DNA from: Erpobdella octoculata
Lineage: Eukaryota; Annelida; Clitellata; Hirudinida; Erpobdellidae
Direction: 5' to 3'
DNA: 64,000 nt
Assembly: GCA_963978895.1 (NCBI GenBank)
Contig: OZ022238.1
Location: 25,312,082 to 25,376,081, forward strand
Under the pieces are notes generated by a model. That model saw nothing but the letters and a program-made list of their open reading frames with translations. It ran no database searches and was not told the origin of the DNA. The position numbers and the translations under genes were made by a program. The stretch's first letter is position 1, and every line of letters begins with the position of its first letter. Shown piece after piece: positions 33,307 through 58,630 of the stretch.

Positions 33307-34101
33307 ATGATTTACCCGTCTCAAAACCATCTAATAATCGCTGCTCTGTTTCTCACTGGCAAAAATTGCCTCTGTTGGTTGCAAACTACAAAATTATTAG
33401 CACAGACGGCGGCAGCAAATGTTTTGATTGAAAAACATGGCATTACTGCTGTTGGACAAAGCTTCCAAGATTTTTCCAACGGTTTTGGATTACATATAAC
33501 AGATGAAAAACATGGCATTACTGCTGTTGGACAAAGCTTCCAAGATTTTTCCAACGGTTTTGGATTACATATAACAGATGAAAAACATGGCATTACTGCT
33601 GTTGGACAAAGCTTCCAAGATTTTTCCAACGGTTTTGGATTACATATAACAGATGAAAAACATGGCATTACTGCTGTTGGACAAAGCTTCCAAGATTTTT
33701 CCAACGGTTTTGGATTACATATAACAGATGAAAAACATGGCATTACTGCTGTTGGACAAAGCTTCCAAGATTTTTCCAACGGTTTTGGATTACATATAAC
33801 AGATGAAAAACATGGCATTACTGCTGTTGGACAAAGCTTCCAAAATTTTTCCAACGGTTTTGGATTACATATAACAGATGACTTGGTTTTTCTGATTGTG
33901 AGAAAGACTAAGCGTCAAGCAAATGAAAATTTTCATGAATGGAATACAGCTTATCAAAATAAAGATGTTGAACAACATGTGAGGGTAGAAACTAATGAAG
34001 TAAAGGGTATGGCTTTCATACAAGTGCTTATACATGCCGGTTTGCAAAAATCTGGACATCTACGCACGGCCGGCCAATATACAAAGCAATTGTGTTTTTA
34101 A
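33307..34101 (+). pseudogene. piggyBac transposase N-terminal fragment with six 25-residue repeats
   Basis: A 264-residue frame. Residues 42-191 are six copies of a 25-residue unit (starts EKHGITAVGQSF, ends GLHITD). Next comes DDLVFLIVRKTKRQANENF and a segment with ETNEVKGMAFIQVLIHAGLQKSGHL. This matches the start of the piggyBac transposase core (F.TDE....IV..TN.Y and E..AFIG.L...G). The catalytic Asp triad region and the C-terminal cysteine finger are missing. The repeat spans the junction just before the core, so it is a later expansion within a deleted copy. The predicted protein is not expected to transpose. Confidence 0.75.
33430..33879 (+). repeat. 75-bp tandem repeat, six copies
   Basis: Units start at 33430, 33505, 33580, 33655, 33730 and 33805. 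The first five appear identical and the sixth differs by one base (GATTTT to AATTTT). The repeat length is a multiple of three, so the frame is kept on both strands. Confidence 0.95.
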
Positions 34102-34308
34102 GAAGTGACAATTTTTGCATTTTTGAGTTTATTTGTTAACATTAGCATTGTAATTCTTCATCAGTGTTATCTCAATGACCACATCTTCTTTAGATACGTT
34201 AAATAAAATACTTTAAAACGCATTATGTAATCATGTTTGAAGCTGGGGTGTCTTACACCCCAGGTTGACAGAATGTGTTGCAACAAAAAGTTGACAACAT
34301 AGGGTTAA

Positions 34309-34985
34309 ACAAAGTTATGCTGTTTTACTTTTTATGAATTTTTTTATTTGAATGCTACACAATGAATAAATACAGATCTTAATTTACTGACATCTTGCTG
34401 TAAAATCTGTTGAATCATTTATCATATTAGGTATAACTATGTTTGAAAGTATTACTCCTCTGCTAAAGTTTGTGGGTTTACACAGATACGTTTTTGCAGT
34501 GGATCTGATCATGTTTTTATTTTATACCATGCGTTGTGAAAAAAAAACGTGACTCCTAAAAAGGGTCAATTGGGGAGGGGGCAGGTGGAAACCAATGTCT
34601 GACTTTTAAGTAGGTCTCTCCTGACGTAGTTTTAAGCCCCAAAGGATATAAATTGGGCCCCAAAAAAGCCTGAGAAGTGTAAAGTTGAAGTTACAGATGT
34701 TTGAGCGAGCTTTTTGTACAGGTAGGTGGGCTCCTTATGACGTTGAAGTGAGCCCCTGTGATGTTTTAGTGGGCCTCCGTAAAGAAAGATGTAATAATTT
34801 TTTTTGAAAAGTAGCTACGAATACCCCTGCGCTCCAGTCATTAGGCTTATTGGGAGCACAAATAAGAAAAAGTTTCAAAAAATTCTGATTTTTTTTAAAT
34901 AGTTGGTTGCCCCTGCGAACAAGCGACCCCCAAAGTTTTGCTAAAACAACGTCCCTGCTACCCACCCCATTTGGGACCCTCTCCT
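34309..34985. other. Spacer, nothing recognised
   Basis: Unique-looking sequence without a conserved frame or repeat that I can name. Confidence 0.35.
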
Positions 34986-34989
34986 TTTA

Positions 34990-35664
34990 CTACCCTGCTC
35001 ATTGCTTCGTACAAAGAAATTAAAATGTATCAAAGTAATCAAATAAAATTCAAAATCATACATATCCCTGCTTGCAAAATTATAAATTAATTGAAAAGCA
35101 ACACACCTGGGAGGTTCTAAGTTACGCAAAAGCATGATTGGTGCTCCAACTTTTACCAGTAAATTGTCCGGTGGGAAGTCATCTGGCTCCAATGAGTTTA
35201 TGATATTTAAGTCTTGAACTCCGCTCTTTGTCTATCTCCTGAGCAGCGTGCGGCAGCTCTATTTTCCGTAAAAAAAAAAGTTACAATTACTTACAAAAGG
35301 GAAAACTTTTTAATGCAATATAAAATTAATTGATAAAATAAAATAAATTAAAATAACATAAAATTACTTGCCTCAGCCGTTCAGCCTCCAACCTAATCTG
35401 AGTTTGTTCAACTAATTCGTTTGACCTGGCAGCAGCCGTTCTATTCGAAGCTGGGGTCTTACTTTCAAAAGCTGACTTTCTCTTTAACGCTATTAGTGAA
35501 AGAAAAAACAACACATTCTTTAATTTATTTATTAATACTGGAAGTATAGTGAAAGATAAAAACAATAAATTTTTCAATTTATATAATAATACTGGATCTC
35601 CTTTCTGAAATGGTAATCTGATAACGTAAGCACGTGCAATGCAACAATGCAACGAACGAAACAA
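34990..35664 (-). pseudogene. Helitron/PIF1-type helicase protein relic
   Basis: Near 35230-35100 the frame reads NSLEPDDFPPDNLLVKVGAP, then IMLLRNLEPPRC. This is the LP.G.PPH.L.LK.G.P.MLLRNL motif at the C-terminus of PIF1-like helicases carried by Helitrons. At 35460-35360 another frame reads SNELVEQTQIRLEAERLRQ, like the Q/R/E-rich N-terminal repeats of such proteins. The catalytic Rep and helicase cores between them are deleted. This could be remains of an autonomous relative of the nearby Helitrons, but a captured host PIF1 piece cannot be excluded. Confidence 0.5.
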
Positions 35665-36249
35665 AAAACGTAAAGCTGTACCACTTATTTTTGAATAATA
35701 GATTCAAACAAGACATTTTTTAATTTTTTTTAGTCTGTAAAGCACAAAATCATATCTGTTAGAGGTTAAAACGATGATAATCTGACGTTCACTGCTATTG
35801 CCCTGGCGGTTCGTCGTGGTTGCAATCTGTAAAATTGCTACTGTACCGGCAATCCCGTATTAAAATTAAACCCTAACCCTAAACCTTTAGAAAATATGTA
35901 CATTTTTATTAACTAATCGAAGAATCAATTGTTTTGGCAAAACCGACGGAACAATAGCACTTTTACCGCTTATTGCCCCGGCTACCGGCGCTTATTAGTG
36001 AAAGATAAAAACAATACATTTTTTAATTTATATATTGTTATTTTTTGTCAAAATCTTACTTTTCATTAAAACTACAAAAAAATTAATTTATAAAGAAATG
36101 TGTAAGCATTCATTGAATCAAACTTTTTAAATGTGTTATAATAAAACTAAATTAAAAGAATGATAAAAGATCATAAATGTTATATCAAGAGTGTGTTCAG
36201 TATTCAGACAATAAAGATTGGTTAATCACAATGCAACTTTAGTGAGCTA

Positions 36250-37690
36250 AAACATTATCAATTGCCTATAAATGTTGTTGAAATTTCTTTAGTGTGGGAC
36301 AGGAATCTGTTTTTGGTGATGTTCAATGATTTGAAAGATGAGTTGACGCTGTTCTTCATCCTTTGTTAGTGTTAAGTTGAAATCTGTTGCTAACTTGACA
36401 GGACGATCAGCACAGTCATTTACAACATGAACTGCTGCAGCAATCATTTTGGTTTGATAATAGTCTTATGTATTTAGATCTGAAGACAGAAAACTAAAAT
36501 CAGGTTTGAGAGCAGTGGACAGTTGCATTGATCGCTGAGTAACTAAATCTGACAACATTTTATCTTGAAATGTCTTGATTGTTTTTTGTATGTTCTTTTC
36601 AGATCTATCTTGTTTCGTAGTTTTTTTTCAAAGCAGCAACTATAATTGTATTTTCTTCAGCATACGCTTTGTCCAAAAAATTGATAATACTGACAAATTT
36701 TCACTTAAATATCAAAGATGACCCTTCAATTTATTAAACGCCACTTTTGAAATCTGGCTATCAACACAATGGAATTCTTCAAATCTTTTTAGCAGCCACA
36801 TATCGTGGTAAGGAACATCACAGGTGTTGTGAGCAGTTAACCAAGCTTTGATATACAGGGTGGTTGTGGGAAGGCATATTCTTCTGATGGCCTAAATTTA
36901 TTTCAAGTTCATTTTGAACTGCTCTCTGAAAAGTATCTTCAAGTATTAAATGTTTTTTGCTAACCATTTTGCGCAATGATATGCGCTTATGGTAGACGGA
37001 AAGTGACAGTTTCATCAATATAGCCAGCACTGCCTAGAGCTATGAGACTAAGCTTAATGGATTCAAAGTAGTCCTATCGTTGCTGATTACTCCGACTCAA
37101 ATGGTTATACCAAATTGCAATTACATCATCGTAATTATTTTTTAGCAACATTTTTTTACTTTCTGTAAAGGAAACGTTTTTTTGTGTTTTTTGTGATTAG
37201 GGCAAAGTTGCTTTGGTCAATGACAGCCTAGTTATCTTGAAATCTTTCAAAAAATTAGAACTTTTGACTCAGAAGAAACCAAAAATTTGTCAAAGATTGC
37301 AGCTACAATTATTTCTAACACATAATGTCTGCAAGTCAAAAACAGTAGTCGTTTATCAAAAGCCTTCTTAATCACCGTAATTGCACTATTTGGAACTCCT
37401 GTGTTTGCACTTGTAGTGTCAAGACACAATTCAGCTAGCCATTCAGGTACTCTTTCCCATTTACTGATAACATCAATAACCTTTTCCCCAATCAAAACAC
37501 CAATACCAGAGTCAGATAGTTTTGGAAAGAAGAAAAACTTTTCAAAGTCCTTGCCAGACACAACAACTGACATAGGGTCAACATTACTGCCTTTTGTTGT
37601 CTGGAAATAGTTTACTATCAAAGAAAACATTGTAATGTAATAAAAAAAAAGCTAAGTTATGTCAAAAACGCCCTGAACACTTTCATCGGC
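36250..37690 (-). pseudogene. Central relic of a repeat-encoded (transposase-like) protein
   Basis: Frame 37630-37247 reads DPMSVVVSGKDFEKF, then IGVLIGEKVIDVISKW, then LCLDTTSANTGVPNS and LLFLTCRHYVLEIIVAAIFDKF. These follow the VLVSG / GTG / CFDTTASNTG / LLxLACRHH.ELV motifs of an uncharacterised repeat-encoded family. The relic at 15425-16160 matches the C-terminal part. Downstream frames to about 36250 continue the region with several stops. Not expected to be functional. Confidence 0.5.
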
Positions 37691-38017
37691 AAAAATGGCT
37701 AATAACCTGAAAATATGTATGAATTAGGAAATTGGACCTCATTGAGGGGTCACTTATCCTTATATATAAGACCTAAGATTTTTACAATTAAATTGTGTTA
37801 GTAAATGGCACATTTTGAAACCCTATGCATAACGTTTACTAAAAAACATTTTTTTCATTCTTTCCTAACTTCTTTTAGCCCATAAAACATAAAATAGATT
37901 TGGCTAAATCTTGCTTGAAGCTTTCAAACCTTGTTATTTAACCTAAATTTAAATTTTATTACGCAATTACCGATTTTGAATTTTATTACTTACCCCCGAA
38001 AATATTTATATATATAG

Positions 38018-38198
38018 TTTCCGCTCGCTCACGCGCTCCGCTCATTTTGTGACGGATTTCAAATTTTTTTCTCTATGCTTGATTCCCCTTGACTCTCAAG
38101 GTTGTGTAAAAATTTTATTACGATCGGATGAATGGTGTAGCAATGCATAAAGGATACACATATATACATACAAACATTCATTTATATATATATATAGA
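38018..38198 (-). mobile_element. Truncated Helitron 5' segment, family S
   Basis: On the minus strand starts TC at 38198, then TATATATATATATAAATG, and contains GCATTGCTACACCATTCATC. It ends GCGAGCGGAAACTATATATA. Same deletion derivative as 25641-25827. Confidence 0.6.
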
Positions 38199-39100
38199 CT
38201 AGCAGTTTCATAAGCATAATAGTTGGGGTCTGGCCCGTCTGTGTTTAACTGAATAGTTTTAACGGGCACAAAACCTTAAAGCTTGGAAACTAATTTTTCA
38301 AAAAATAATGAAACACTTATTTTATTTTTTCAAACCTAAATACAGAATTTGAATGTTTTTAATTTCATTTATTGAGTTTTTATGTAAATAATCATTTTCT
38401 CTACCCCTACATTTGTATTCCTGAAGGCTAAAACAGAGAAAAAAATTGTAAAACATGTGTAACTTTATTTTCTAAGTAGACTCTAAATGCTAATTTGTAC
38501 ATTTGTAGTATTTTTAGTTTTAGAGTGGCAGTTATTTTAAGAAAAATATAAACCGTATTTTCCACCCCACATTTGAAATCCTGGAAATCAAATCTTTAAA
38601 AATAATTCAAACATTTATTCTGTTATTTTTAAAAATTAATTTTGGTACTCAAATGCAAAACTTTCACATTTTTAGTTTCTGGAACTTTTAATGAAATGTT
38701 TTTTTCCTGGGATCCAAATTATTAAAAATTGGTAAAACATGTATATCCTTTTTTTGAGTAGATACTAAATACTAATTTTTAAATTTGTAGCACCTAGTTT
38801 TTGAGCAGCAGTTATTTTAAAAAACAAACAACTTTGTTTCCACCCTACATTTGAGGTCCTGGAAACCAAATTTAAAAAAAAGTGTTGTTTTATTTTTTAA
38901 GAAGAATCTTGATACAAAATTTTAAAACTTCTAAATCTTTGGCTTTCGAGATATTCAGAACGTAGAACCTCTTAATTTAAAACCATCAAACCTGAAACGA
39001 GCTCATTAAGTTGAATTTGCTTTCTAACCATCACAGTAGCAAATTTGACCAGAATAATTTTAATAAAATGTAAACAAACAACGACTATTTTTGTTTTCAA
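38199..39100 (-). mobile_element. Helitron family R, decayed copy
   Basis: CTAG at 38199-38202 is the 3' end and directly touches the TC of the next element. Upstream it holds several diverged 155-bp units (ending TTTGAGGTCCTGGAAACCAAA). The 5' end is eroded. Confidence 0.5.
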
Positions 39101-39169
39101 AGTTTTTTTTATAATAAGGAACTGTTTTTAATCGAAAAAAATGAACTTTACGAACTGTTTTATTAGTTA

Positions 39170-40150
39170 ACTGGCAGTGCCCGTAGCGGCTTCGCTCGCT
39201 TGAAATTAGAGAATTTTAACGGTGCATCTATCTAGAGTAATGCACTGGCCGATTGTTTACGGTCCTGTTCGTCGAAAACTTTGCCCGGCCCGTTTCACAA
39301 GCCGAAATTCCAAACCCGGCCTTGCTTATTTAATATTTTTACAGGCCTAACATTTTTAACATTAAATTATCAGCCTGGCCCGGCCCGTGCAGAACTTTAA
39401 TCCATAGAGCCAAACACGGATATTTTTAAACCCGGACCGGCTTATTTCATAGACAGAAATATCTGGGCCTGGCTTGTAATTTAGGCTCAAACCGTCCCGT
39501 TTCCTAAGCACTAAAGTTGAAGCCTGGCCCGGACTCAGTCAATTTTAACGGGCACAAAACCTCAAAGCTTGGAAACTAATTTTTTGAAATATATTGTAAC
39601 ATGTATCTAATTATTTAAAAAAAAACCTAAATACTGAATTTTAATATTTTTACATTTCCACTAATTGAGTTTTCAAGCAAATAATTATTTTCTCTACCAA
39701 ACATTTTAAGTCCTGAAAACCAAGTTTTCAAAAAATATTAAACCACCTAGTTTGTTATTTTGTAAAAATAATCTCGGTACTAAAATGCAAATTTTTTGGA
39801 GTTTTTAAGCAATTATATATTTTTTTACCCCACGTTTGAGGTCCTGGAAACCAAGTTATGAAAAATTGGTAAAACACATAAATCTTTATTTTTCGAGTAG
39901 ACACTAAATATATATTTTTGCATCTGTAGCATTTACAATTTTTGAGTAGTAAGTATTCTAAAAAACTAACAACACTATTTTGCACCCTAAATTTTAGCTC
40001 CTGAAAACGAAATTTTCATAAAATTGTGAAACACGTATCTTTTTATTTTGTAAGAAGAATCTAGATACCAAATTTCAAAAAAATGTATAGGCTTATTATC
40101 ATTTAAAAAAATCTTTTTAAAATACCAAGTTTTTGTGAACTGAAAAGATA
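39170..40150 (-). mobile_element. Helitron family R, decayed copy
   Basis: The conserved 3' block GCAGTGCCCGTAGCGGCTTCG (plus-strand sense) lies at about 39174, with the terminal CTAG mutated to CCAG. GGCCCGGCCCGT-like stretches and degraded 155-bp units follow. The segment 40083-40220 resembles the arms of the inverted repeat at 54919-55517 and its flank. Confidence 0.5.
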
Positions 40151-40217
40151 AAATAATAAACGTTGGGCGCCTTTTACTCAGAGTATCTATTTGCTATTTT
40201 TCAAGCAGGACCTAACG

Positions 40218-40482
<265 letters not shown>

Positions 40483-40551
40483 GTGGTAAAATTAGCAAAA
40501 AAGTTGGAAAATCAAGTCAATTTTTTTAGTCAACTTGAAAGTTGTGACAGC

Positions 40552-40557
40552 TTTAAT
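40552..40557 (-). terminator. Candidate polyadenylation signal of copy B
   Basis: ATTAAA on the minus strand, 12 nt after the copy B stop codon. It is conserved in copy C at the equivalent place. Confidence 0.35.
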
Positions 40558-40568
40558 CTTCAGGTTTG

Positions 40569-52706
<12,138 letters not shown>

Positions 52707-52783
52707 TTTCCGCTTTTGAAAAAGTTAAATCAACACCGCTCTTGTGCTACTTAAGATCCTGTAATATCTAACGACTGCCTTCG

Positions 52784-52791
52784 CTTTATAT
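52784..52791 (-). promoter_or_regulatory. Candidate TATA box of copy B
   Basis: On the minus strand GCATATAAAGCG lies about 80 nt upstream of the exon 1 ATG, which leaves room for a start site near 52760 and a short leader. Confidence 0.4.
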
Positions 52792-53394
52792 GCAAACGTT
52801 TTGTGTAGTCACGCCAAAAAAATTTAAAAAGCTGGAGCTACGTGACAGAAGTAATGTTTGTTATTATTGCGTTTTTAAATTGATGATTAATGCCATGAAT
52901 TTTCCTGTTAGGCAATTATAAAAAAAAAATAAAGATAGCCCGTCAAAAAAGACGGATTTTTTTAATCTCGTTATATATTGTTTTTCGATTGATGCGCCAC
53001 TTCTTTGTTTAATCTTTTATATTAACTTCGCTTTTCTGTTTTTCTGTCTGTCTGAGCACAAGCCCTTTTCCCGTTATCCAATTGATGTGAAACTTGGCTT
53101 ATAGACTCTTGAGGACCAAACGTTTATTTTGAGATAATCAGGCTAAAAACTTTTTTTTAAATCTTTATTTATAGCCTAAAAAATCTATGCCTCATTACGT
53201 CATTGTTTATTTCCTTGAAAGACAAACAATTTTTAATTCCACTTTTAACCATGTCACGTATTCCGATCGATCTGAAGTTTTTGACGTCGATTCGATAATT
53301 TATATATATTAGGATTTTTTATTTATAATGGAATAATAATTTTATGCCAACTACTGCGTTTAGTACGGGGGTGGGTAGAAAGCAGACCGCAGAC

Positions 53395-54065
53395 CGTTGA
53401 CTTGCGGACCAGTAGTAAGCAGTAAGATTCTACACTCAGAACAAAGTATCTTGAAGTGGAGATACCTGATTTCGTTTCATCCTTTTCTGAAAGTTTTACA
53501 AACTTCAGGAAGTTTGCCACAATAAGTATGACAATATATGGCTCTACCTATGTTTGTGAACATTTATTTTCCTTCATGAAATCAACAAAAACCTCTCAGA
53601 GAACATGGCTGACCAATCAACATTTGTTATCTCTGATCAGAGTGGGAACTACACAAATATTTCAGCCAGATATACAAACAATTGTCGGCAAATAAGGTAT
53701 CAAAGTCTCAGGACAAAACTCTATTCATGATTAAATTGTAGCAATTAAATGTTCAGTTTGGAACTGCTGTATTTTCACAATGTTTGTTACTGTTGCAAAT
53801 TGCAAGTATAATTATGTTGCCGCTAAAAATTTGATTTTTGTCAAATTAATATATTTTATTATGTTCATGAATGCTGCTAAAACCAATTGTATGTTTCTAA
53901 TCAGAAATTTAGAAACAAATAAATACTACAATACATCTTTTTAAATGAATTTAGATTAGTTCTCATAGATATACCTATGTTAGTTCTGCATTCGTTTTAA
54001 TATGTCCCTCATAACAACCCATGTGATCAATGCGGCCCTCAAAGGACCTTGAGTTTGACATGCTT
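53395..54065 (+). pseudogene. hAT transposase C-terminal relic with 3' end
   Basis: The frame to 53695 reads FTNFRKFATISMTIYGSTYVCEHLFS, interrupted in writing here by no lesion, then WLTNQHLLSLIRVGTT. This is the hAT dimerisation domain (GSTY.CE..FS.M...K...R..LT..HL...LR..TT). A GCGGCCCTCAAAGGACC block and TTGAGTTTGACATGCTTG at 54030-54065 resemble the right terminus of Charlie-like hAT elements. The 5' part is missing. Confidence 0.65.
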
Positions 54066-54270
54066 GCTTTATACCATGTTTATATTTAATATAGATTTAT
54101 ATCTTATAAAAAATATTTGCATTAAATTGGTATTTTTCTATTGCAAATATATAATGGATTTTTAATAAATGAAGTTTTTTTATGTTATCTTTATTACACG
54201 CATGCGTGCACTAATTTTATCAACTGCCGACTACTGTTCACCGCTACCGCCGCGTTATGCAAAGTTGCTA

Positions 54271-54905
54271 ACATACATACATACATACATACATACATAC
54301 ATACATACATACATACATACATACATACATACATACATACATACATACATACATACATACATACATACATACATACATACATACATACATACATACATAC
54401 ATACATACATACATACATACATACATACATACATACATACATACATACATACATACATACATACATACATACATACATACATACATACATACATACATAC
54501 ATACATACATACATACATACATACATACATACATACATACATACATACATACATACATACATACATACATACATACATACATACATACATACATACATAC
54601 ATACATACATACATACATACATACATACATACATACATACATACATACATACATACATACATACATACATACATACATACATACATACATACATACATAC
54701 ATACATACATACATACATACATACATACATACATACATACATACATACATACATACATACATACATACATACATACATACATACATACATACATACATAC
54801 ATACATACATACATACATACATACATACATACATACATACATACATACATACATACATACATACATACATACATACATACATACATACATACATGCATAC
54901 ATACA
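54271..54905. repeat. (CATA)n microsatellite, about 635 bp
   Basis: A nearly perfect tetranucleotide tract of roughly 159 units. A single G interruption is seen near the right end. Confidence 0.98.
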
Positions 54906-54918
54906 TGTGTAAAAAATA

Positions 54919-55517
<599 letters not shown>

Positions 55518-55527
55518 GCTTTTTTAA

Positions 55528-55559
<32 letters not shown>

Positions 55560-55741
55560 ATATATATAAGTTTAAGTTTAAGTTTAAGTTTATTTGGATT
55601 TCAAGCGCCCTTTTGTGTAACACCTCAGGGCTCCTTTTACAATAAAATCAACAAAACAAAACAATAAAAATAAGGCAAAAAAATAATATAAAACACAAAA
55701 ATCAGCATATCGGGAAAAATGAAATAATTTCTCTCTGATCA

Positions 55742-58590
55742 TCAATTTGGATAGGATTTCGCAAACAGAAATGTCTTTAGCTCGGCCTTGAATAAACTCA
55801 ATGTAGTGGCTTCTCGGATGCTGGCAGGCAACATGTTCCATGTTGCCGGTCCTGCTATACTGAAGGCTCGACTGCCGTAAGTTTTTGTTCGAGTTATGGG
55901 AACAACTAGATCACCACGACTAGCAGATCTGTGACGAGATAAGTAAGAATTTTTATCAGACACAGTGACACACAGCTCTTGCAAATATGAGGGGGCTTCG
56001 CCATGGAGCGCCTTGTAGACTAAAGTCCCAATTTTGAAAGTAATTTGCTCAGAAATACGCAGCCACCGGAGTTCAGTTTTCATTATTGCAGTCACATGAT
56101 CATGTTTCTTTAGTCCACCAAAAAGACGAGCAGCTGCATTTTGAATACGTTGAATCTTTCCAACAGCACTAAGAGGTAAGCCTGTAAATAGAGAGTTGCA
56201 GTAGTCAAGTCTACTTACAACAAACGAATGCAGCAGGAGACGTGTTGCTTCACTTGTCAGAGACCTTCGTATGGTTCTAAGTTGTCTTAGTTGGAAAAAA
56301 CAGGTTTTTGACAGTTTAGATATATGATCTTTCATGGAAAGCTCAGAATCGACATATACACCTAAGTTTCGAACAACTTCTGTGGGGGCAACCAAAGCCC
56401 CAGCAACTAACAAGGCTTTTGCTTTACTCTGTTGCAACTTTGATCTTGCACCTATCCAGATTAATTCAGTCTTATCGCCATTCTGTTTTAGACGATTAGA
56501 AGCCATCCACTGTTCAATGTTCTCTATGCAGGGCAATTAGCGAAGGTGAACATTCTCCGCATCATCAACAGAGCAGTGAACATATGTTTGGGTGTCGTCG
56601 GCATAGCAGTGTCCCTCGAGTCCAGAACGATGAATAATTTCAAGTAAATCAGTGGTGTACAATAGAAAGAGTAGTGGGCCCAAGACTGATCCCTGGGGAA
56701 CTCCACTACTAAGCGACACGGACAATGACAAGTTCCCACCCACACTAACCCGTTGCGTGCGGTTAGTTAAATATGAAATAATCCATTTTAAGACAACTCC
56801 ACAGATGCCATGAGTTTTTTCAAGTTTCTCAATAAGGATTCCATGGTCAACCGTATCAAATGCGGCACTCAGATCTAAGAGACTCAGTAGCGACACCTCA
56901 CCACTATCAGTAGCAACTGCCAGATCATTCACTACTTTGAGTAGTGCAGATTCTGTAGAGTAAAACCGGCGATACGCAGATTGGTTCGATGGGAGACTGC
57001 CAGAAAGACCTAGATATACATTCAATCGTTTAGCAACAATCCGCTCTACCAGTTTTGACATAAAGGTCAGGTTAGAGACTGGTCGATAGCTCTTCATGTC
57101 AGCAGGGTCAAGTCCGTCTTTTTTAATAAGCGGAGTCACAAGTGCTGACTTCTGACTAGCAGGAAAATATCCTTCTTGTAAAGATCGAGTGCACATCAAA
57201 GCGACAAAAGATGCAATGTGGACACAACATTTTTTGATAATCCAAGTAGGGGATGGATCCAGTGAACAATATTTGTTCGGAGCAGCCATTATCAATTTTA
57301 TTATCTCATCAGCCGTGACTGGTTGGAATTCATCCATGAACAACGTGCTGGTCAAAAGTATAGATGGTGGCTTTGCAAGCGCTGTATGTGTTCTAACTTG
57401 CTCTACCTTGTCTTGAAAAAACCTCACAAACTGGTCTGGAGTAATAGAAGAGCTCACATTAGATGAAGACTTTTCTTTACCAAGAAGTGTTGACAAGTCA
57501 CTCCAGAGCTTTTTTGGAGCTTTCTGATTAACGGCAATCCTGGCTTCCCAGTATTCATGCTCTTTTCTCTGGAACAAATATCGCATGGTCCGCAAGCCGT
57601 CAATCCATATAGATTTACTCGCCGTTGTGTGATGCCGACGATAAATCCGTTCAAGTCGTCTCGTGGACCGCTTAAATGCCCGGCATTCACTATCAAACCA
57701 TGGCGTTAGTAGATTTCGAGGTTTTCTTTTAATTAACGTAAACGGAGCGTGATTATCGAGAAGCTTTGATAGAGTAGATGAATAGCACTGGAAAAGTTCA
57801 TCAGTTGAATGATGATCAAAATTTTCTGGATTATGACAAAGTTCACTCAAACGTAAATCAGTCAGGAATGCATTATAATCAAATCTCTTCCATGAACGTC
57901 CCCAAAAAGTGGCAACAGGCTTAGTTGGTTTTTGGAGTGGAAGTCGAAACAATAGCATTAGATGATCAGATAAGCCAGTTTCTTGCACAGAAACTTGAAG
58001 ATCTACCATATCATCACGTGAAATTACGAGATCAAGCTGCCCTCCTAGCCGATGCGTTGGAATTGTCTCATGAATAATCAAATTGAAAGAAGTTAGCAAT
58101 TCATGCAGTTTCATTGCAATTATATCATTTTGTCTTTCAACGTGAATGTTCAGGTCTCCAGTAATAACAATTGGTTTACGGTATGTTGACAATATTTCCA
58201 AAAGGAAACAGACTCATCAAAGAATTTCTTGGTTGCAGGCTTTGATCCAGGACGATAGACTGATAACAATACAACTCCAGTCTGATTGCTAGAGATATTA
58301 CAACATAAAAATTCGAATGACGCAACTGGTGTTCGAAGATCAATTTCAGTCATAGACAAGCCATCCTTATAAATAATTGCAATTCCACCATGATTTATCA
58401 AAGCCCGAGATTTGCTTGTATGGTCAGCAGGACGTGCCCGATCAAGACACTTGTAACCAGCAGGAGTAACACGGCCCAACAAAACGCCATCACCAGATTC
58501 ATGCCAAGTCTCTGCTGCAACAAAAATGTCAATAGACTGAGACGCAATCAGATCACAGATTCGAGACGATTTCTCTTTGATCGAACACAC
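55742..58590 (-). pseudogene. LINE ORF2: APE endonuclease and reverse transcriptase, two lesions
   Basis: The frame opens within the ORF1 end (KVFNKEVFAGLSVAFHNVCS), and the first ATG is at 58590. The endonuclease domain includes VAAETWH, INHGGIAIIYKDG, GDLNIHV and the SDH motif (LSDHLML). The RT domain has YRPVSNL, LLDLSAAFDTVDHGIL, SGVPQGSVLGPLLFLLYTTD and the catalytic YADD (GHCYADDTQTY). The C-terminal thumb region follows (RNLGVYVDSELSM, SRLDYCNSLFTG). It ends FLFAKSYPN at 55742. Lesion one is a 1-nt loss in a T run near 58200, which shifts the endonuclease frame. Lesion two is a TAA at 56537-56539, where CAA (Gln) is likely, with the frame continuing unchanged. Everything else looks intact, so the copy is young. 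Confidence 0.85.
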
Positions 58591-58630
58591 ATTATGAAAA
58601 GCAACAGACAGGCCAGCAAAAACTTCTTTA

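Larger units (their letters stand above)
32931..34304 (+). mobile_element. piggyBac-type transposon, internally deleted, 1374 bp
   Basis: TTAA flanks both ends (32927-32930 and 34305-34308). The terminal inverted repeats are CCCTGTGTCGTCAAC and, inverted, CCCTATGTTGTCAAC. Both features define piggyBac. Subterminal palindromes of the form CTGGGGTGTNNNACACCCCAG occur at about 32947, 33134 and 34240. The interior carries a truncated transposase with a 75-bp repeat expansion. Confidence 0.9.

Noticed and set aside
33430..33879. Regular 75-bp repeats as a CRISPR array
   Set aside because: The units are directly adjacent without unique spacers and lie inside a piggyBac transposase frame of a eukaryote.
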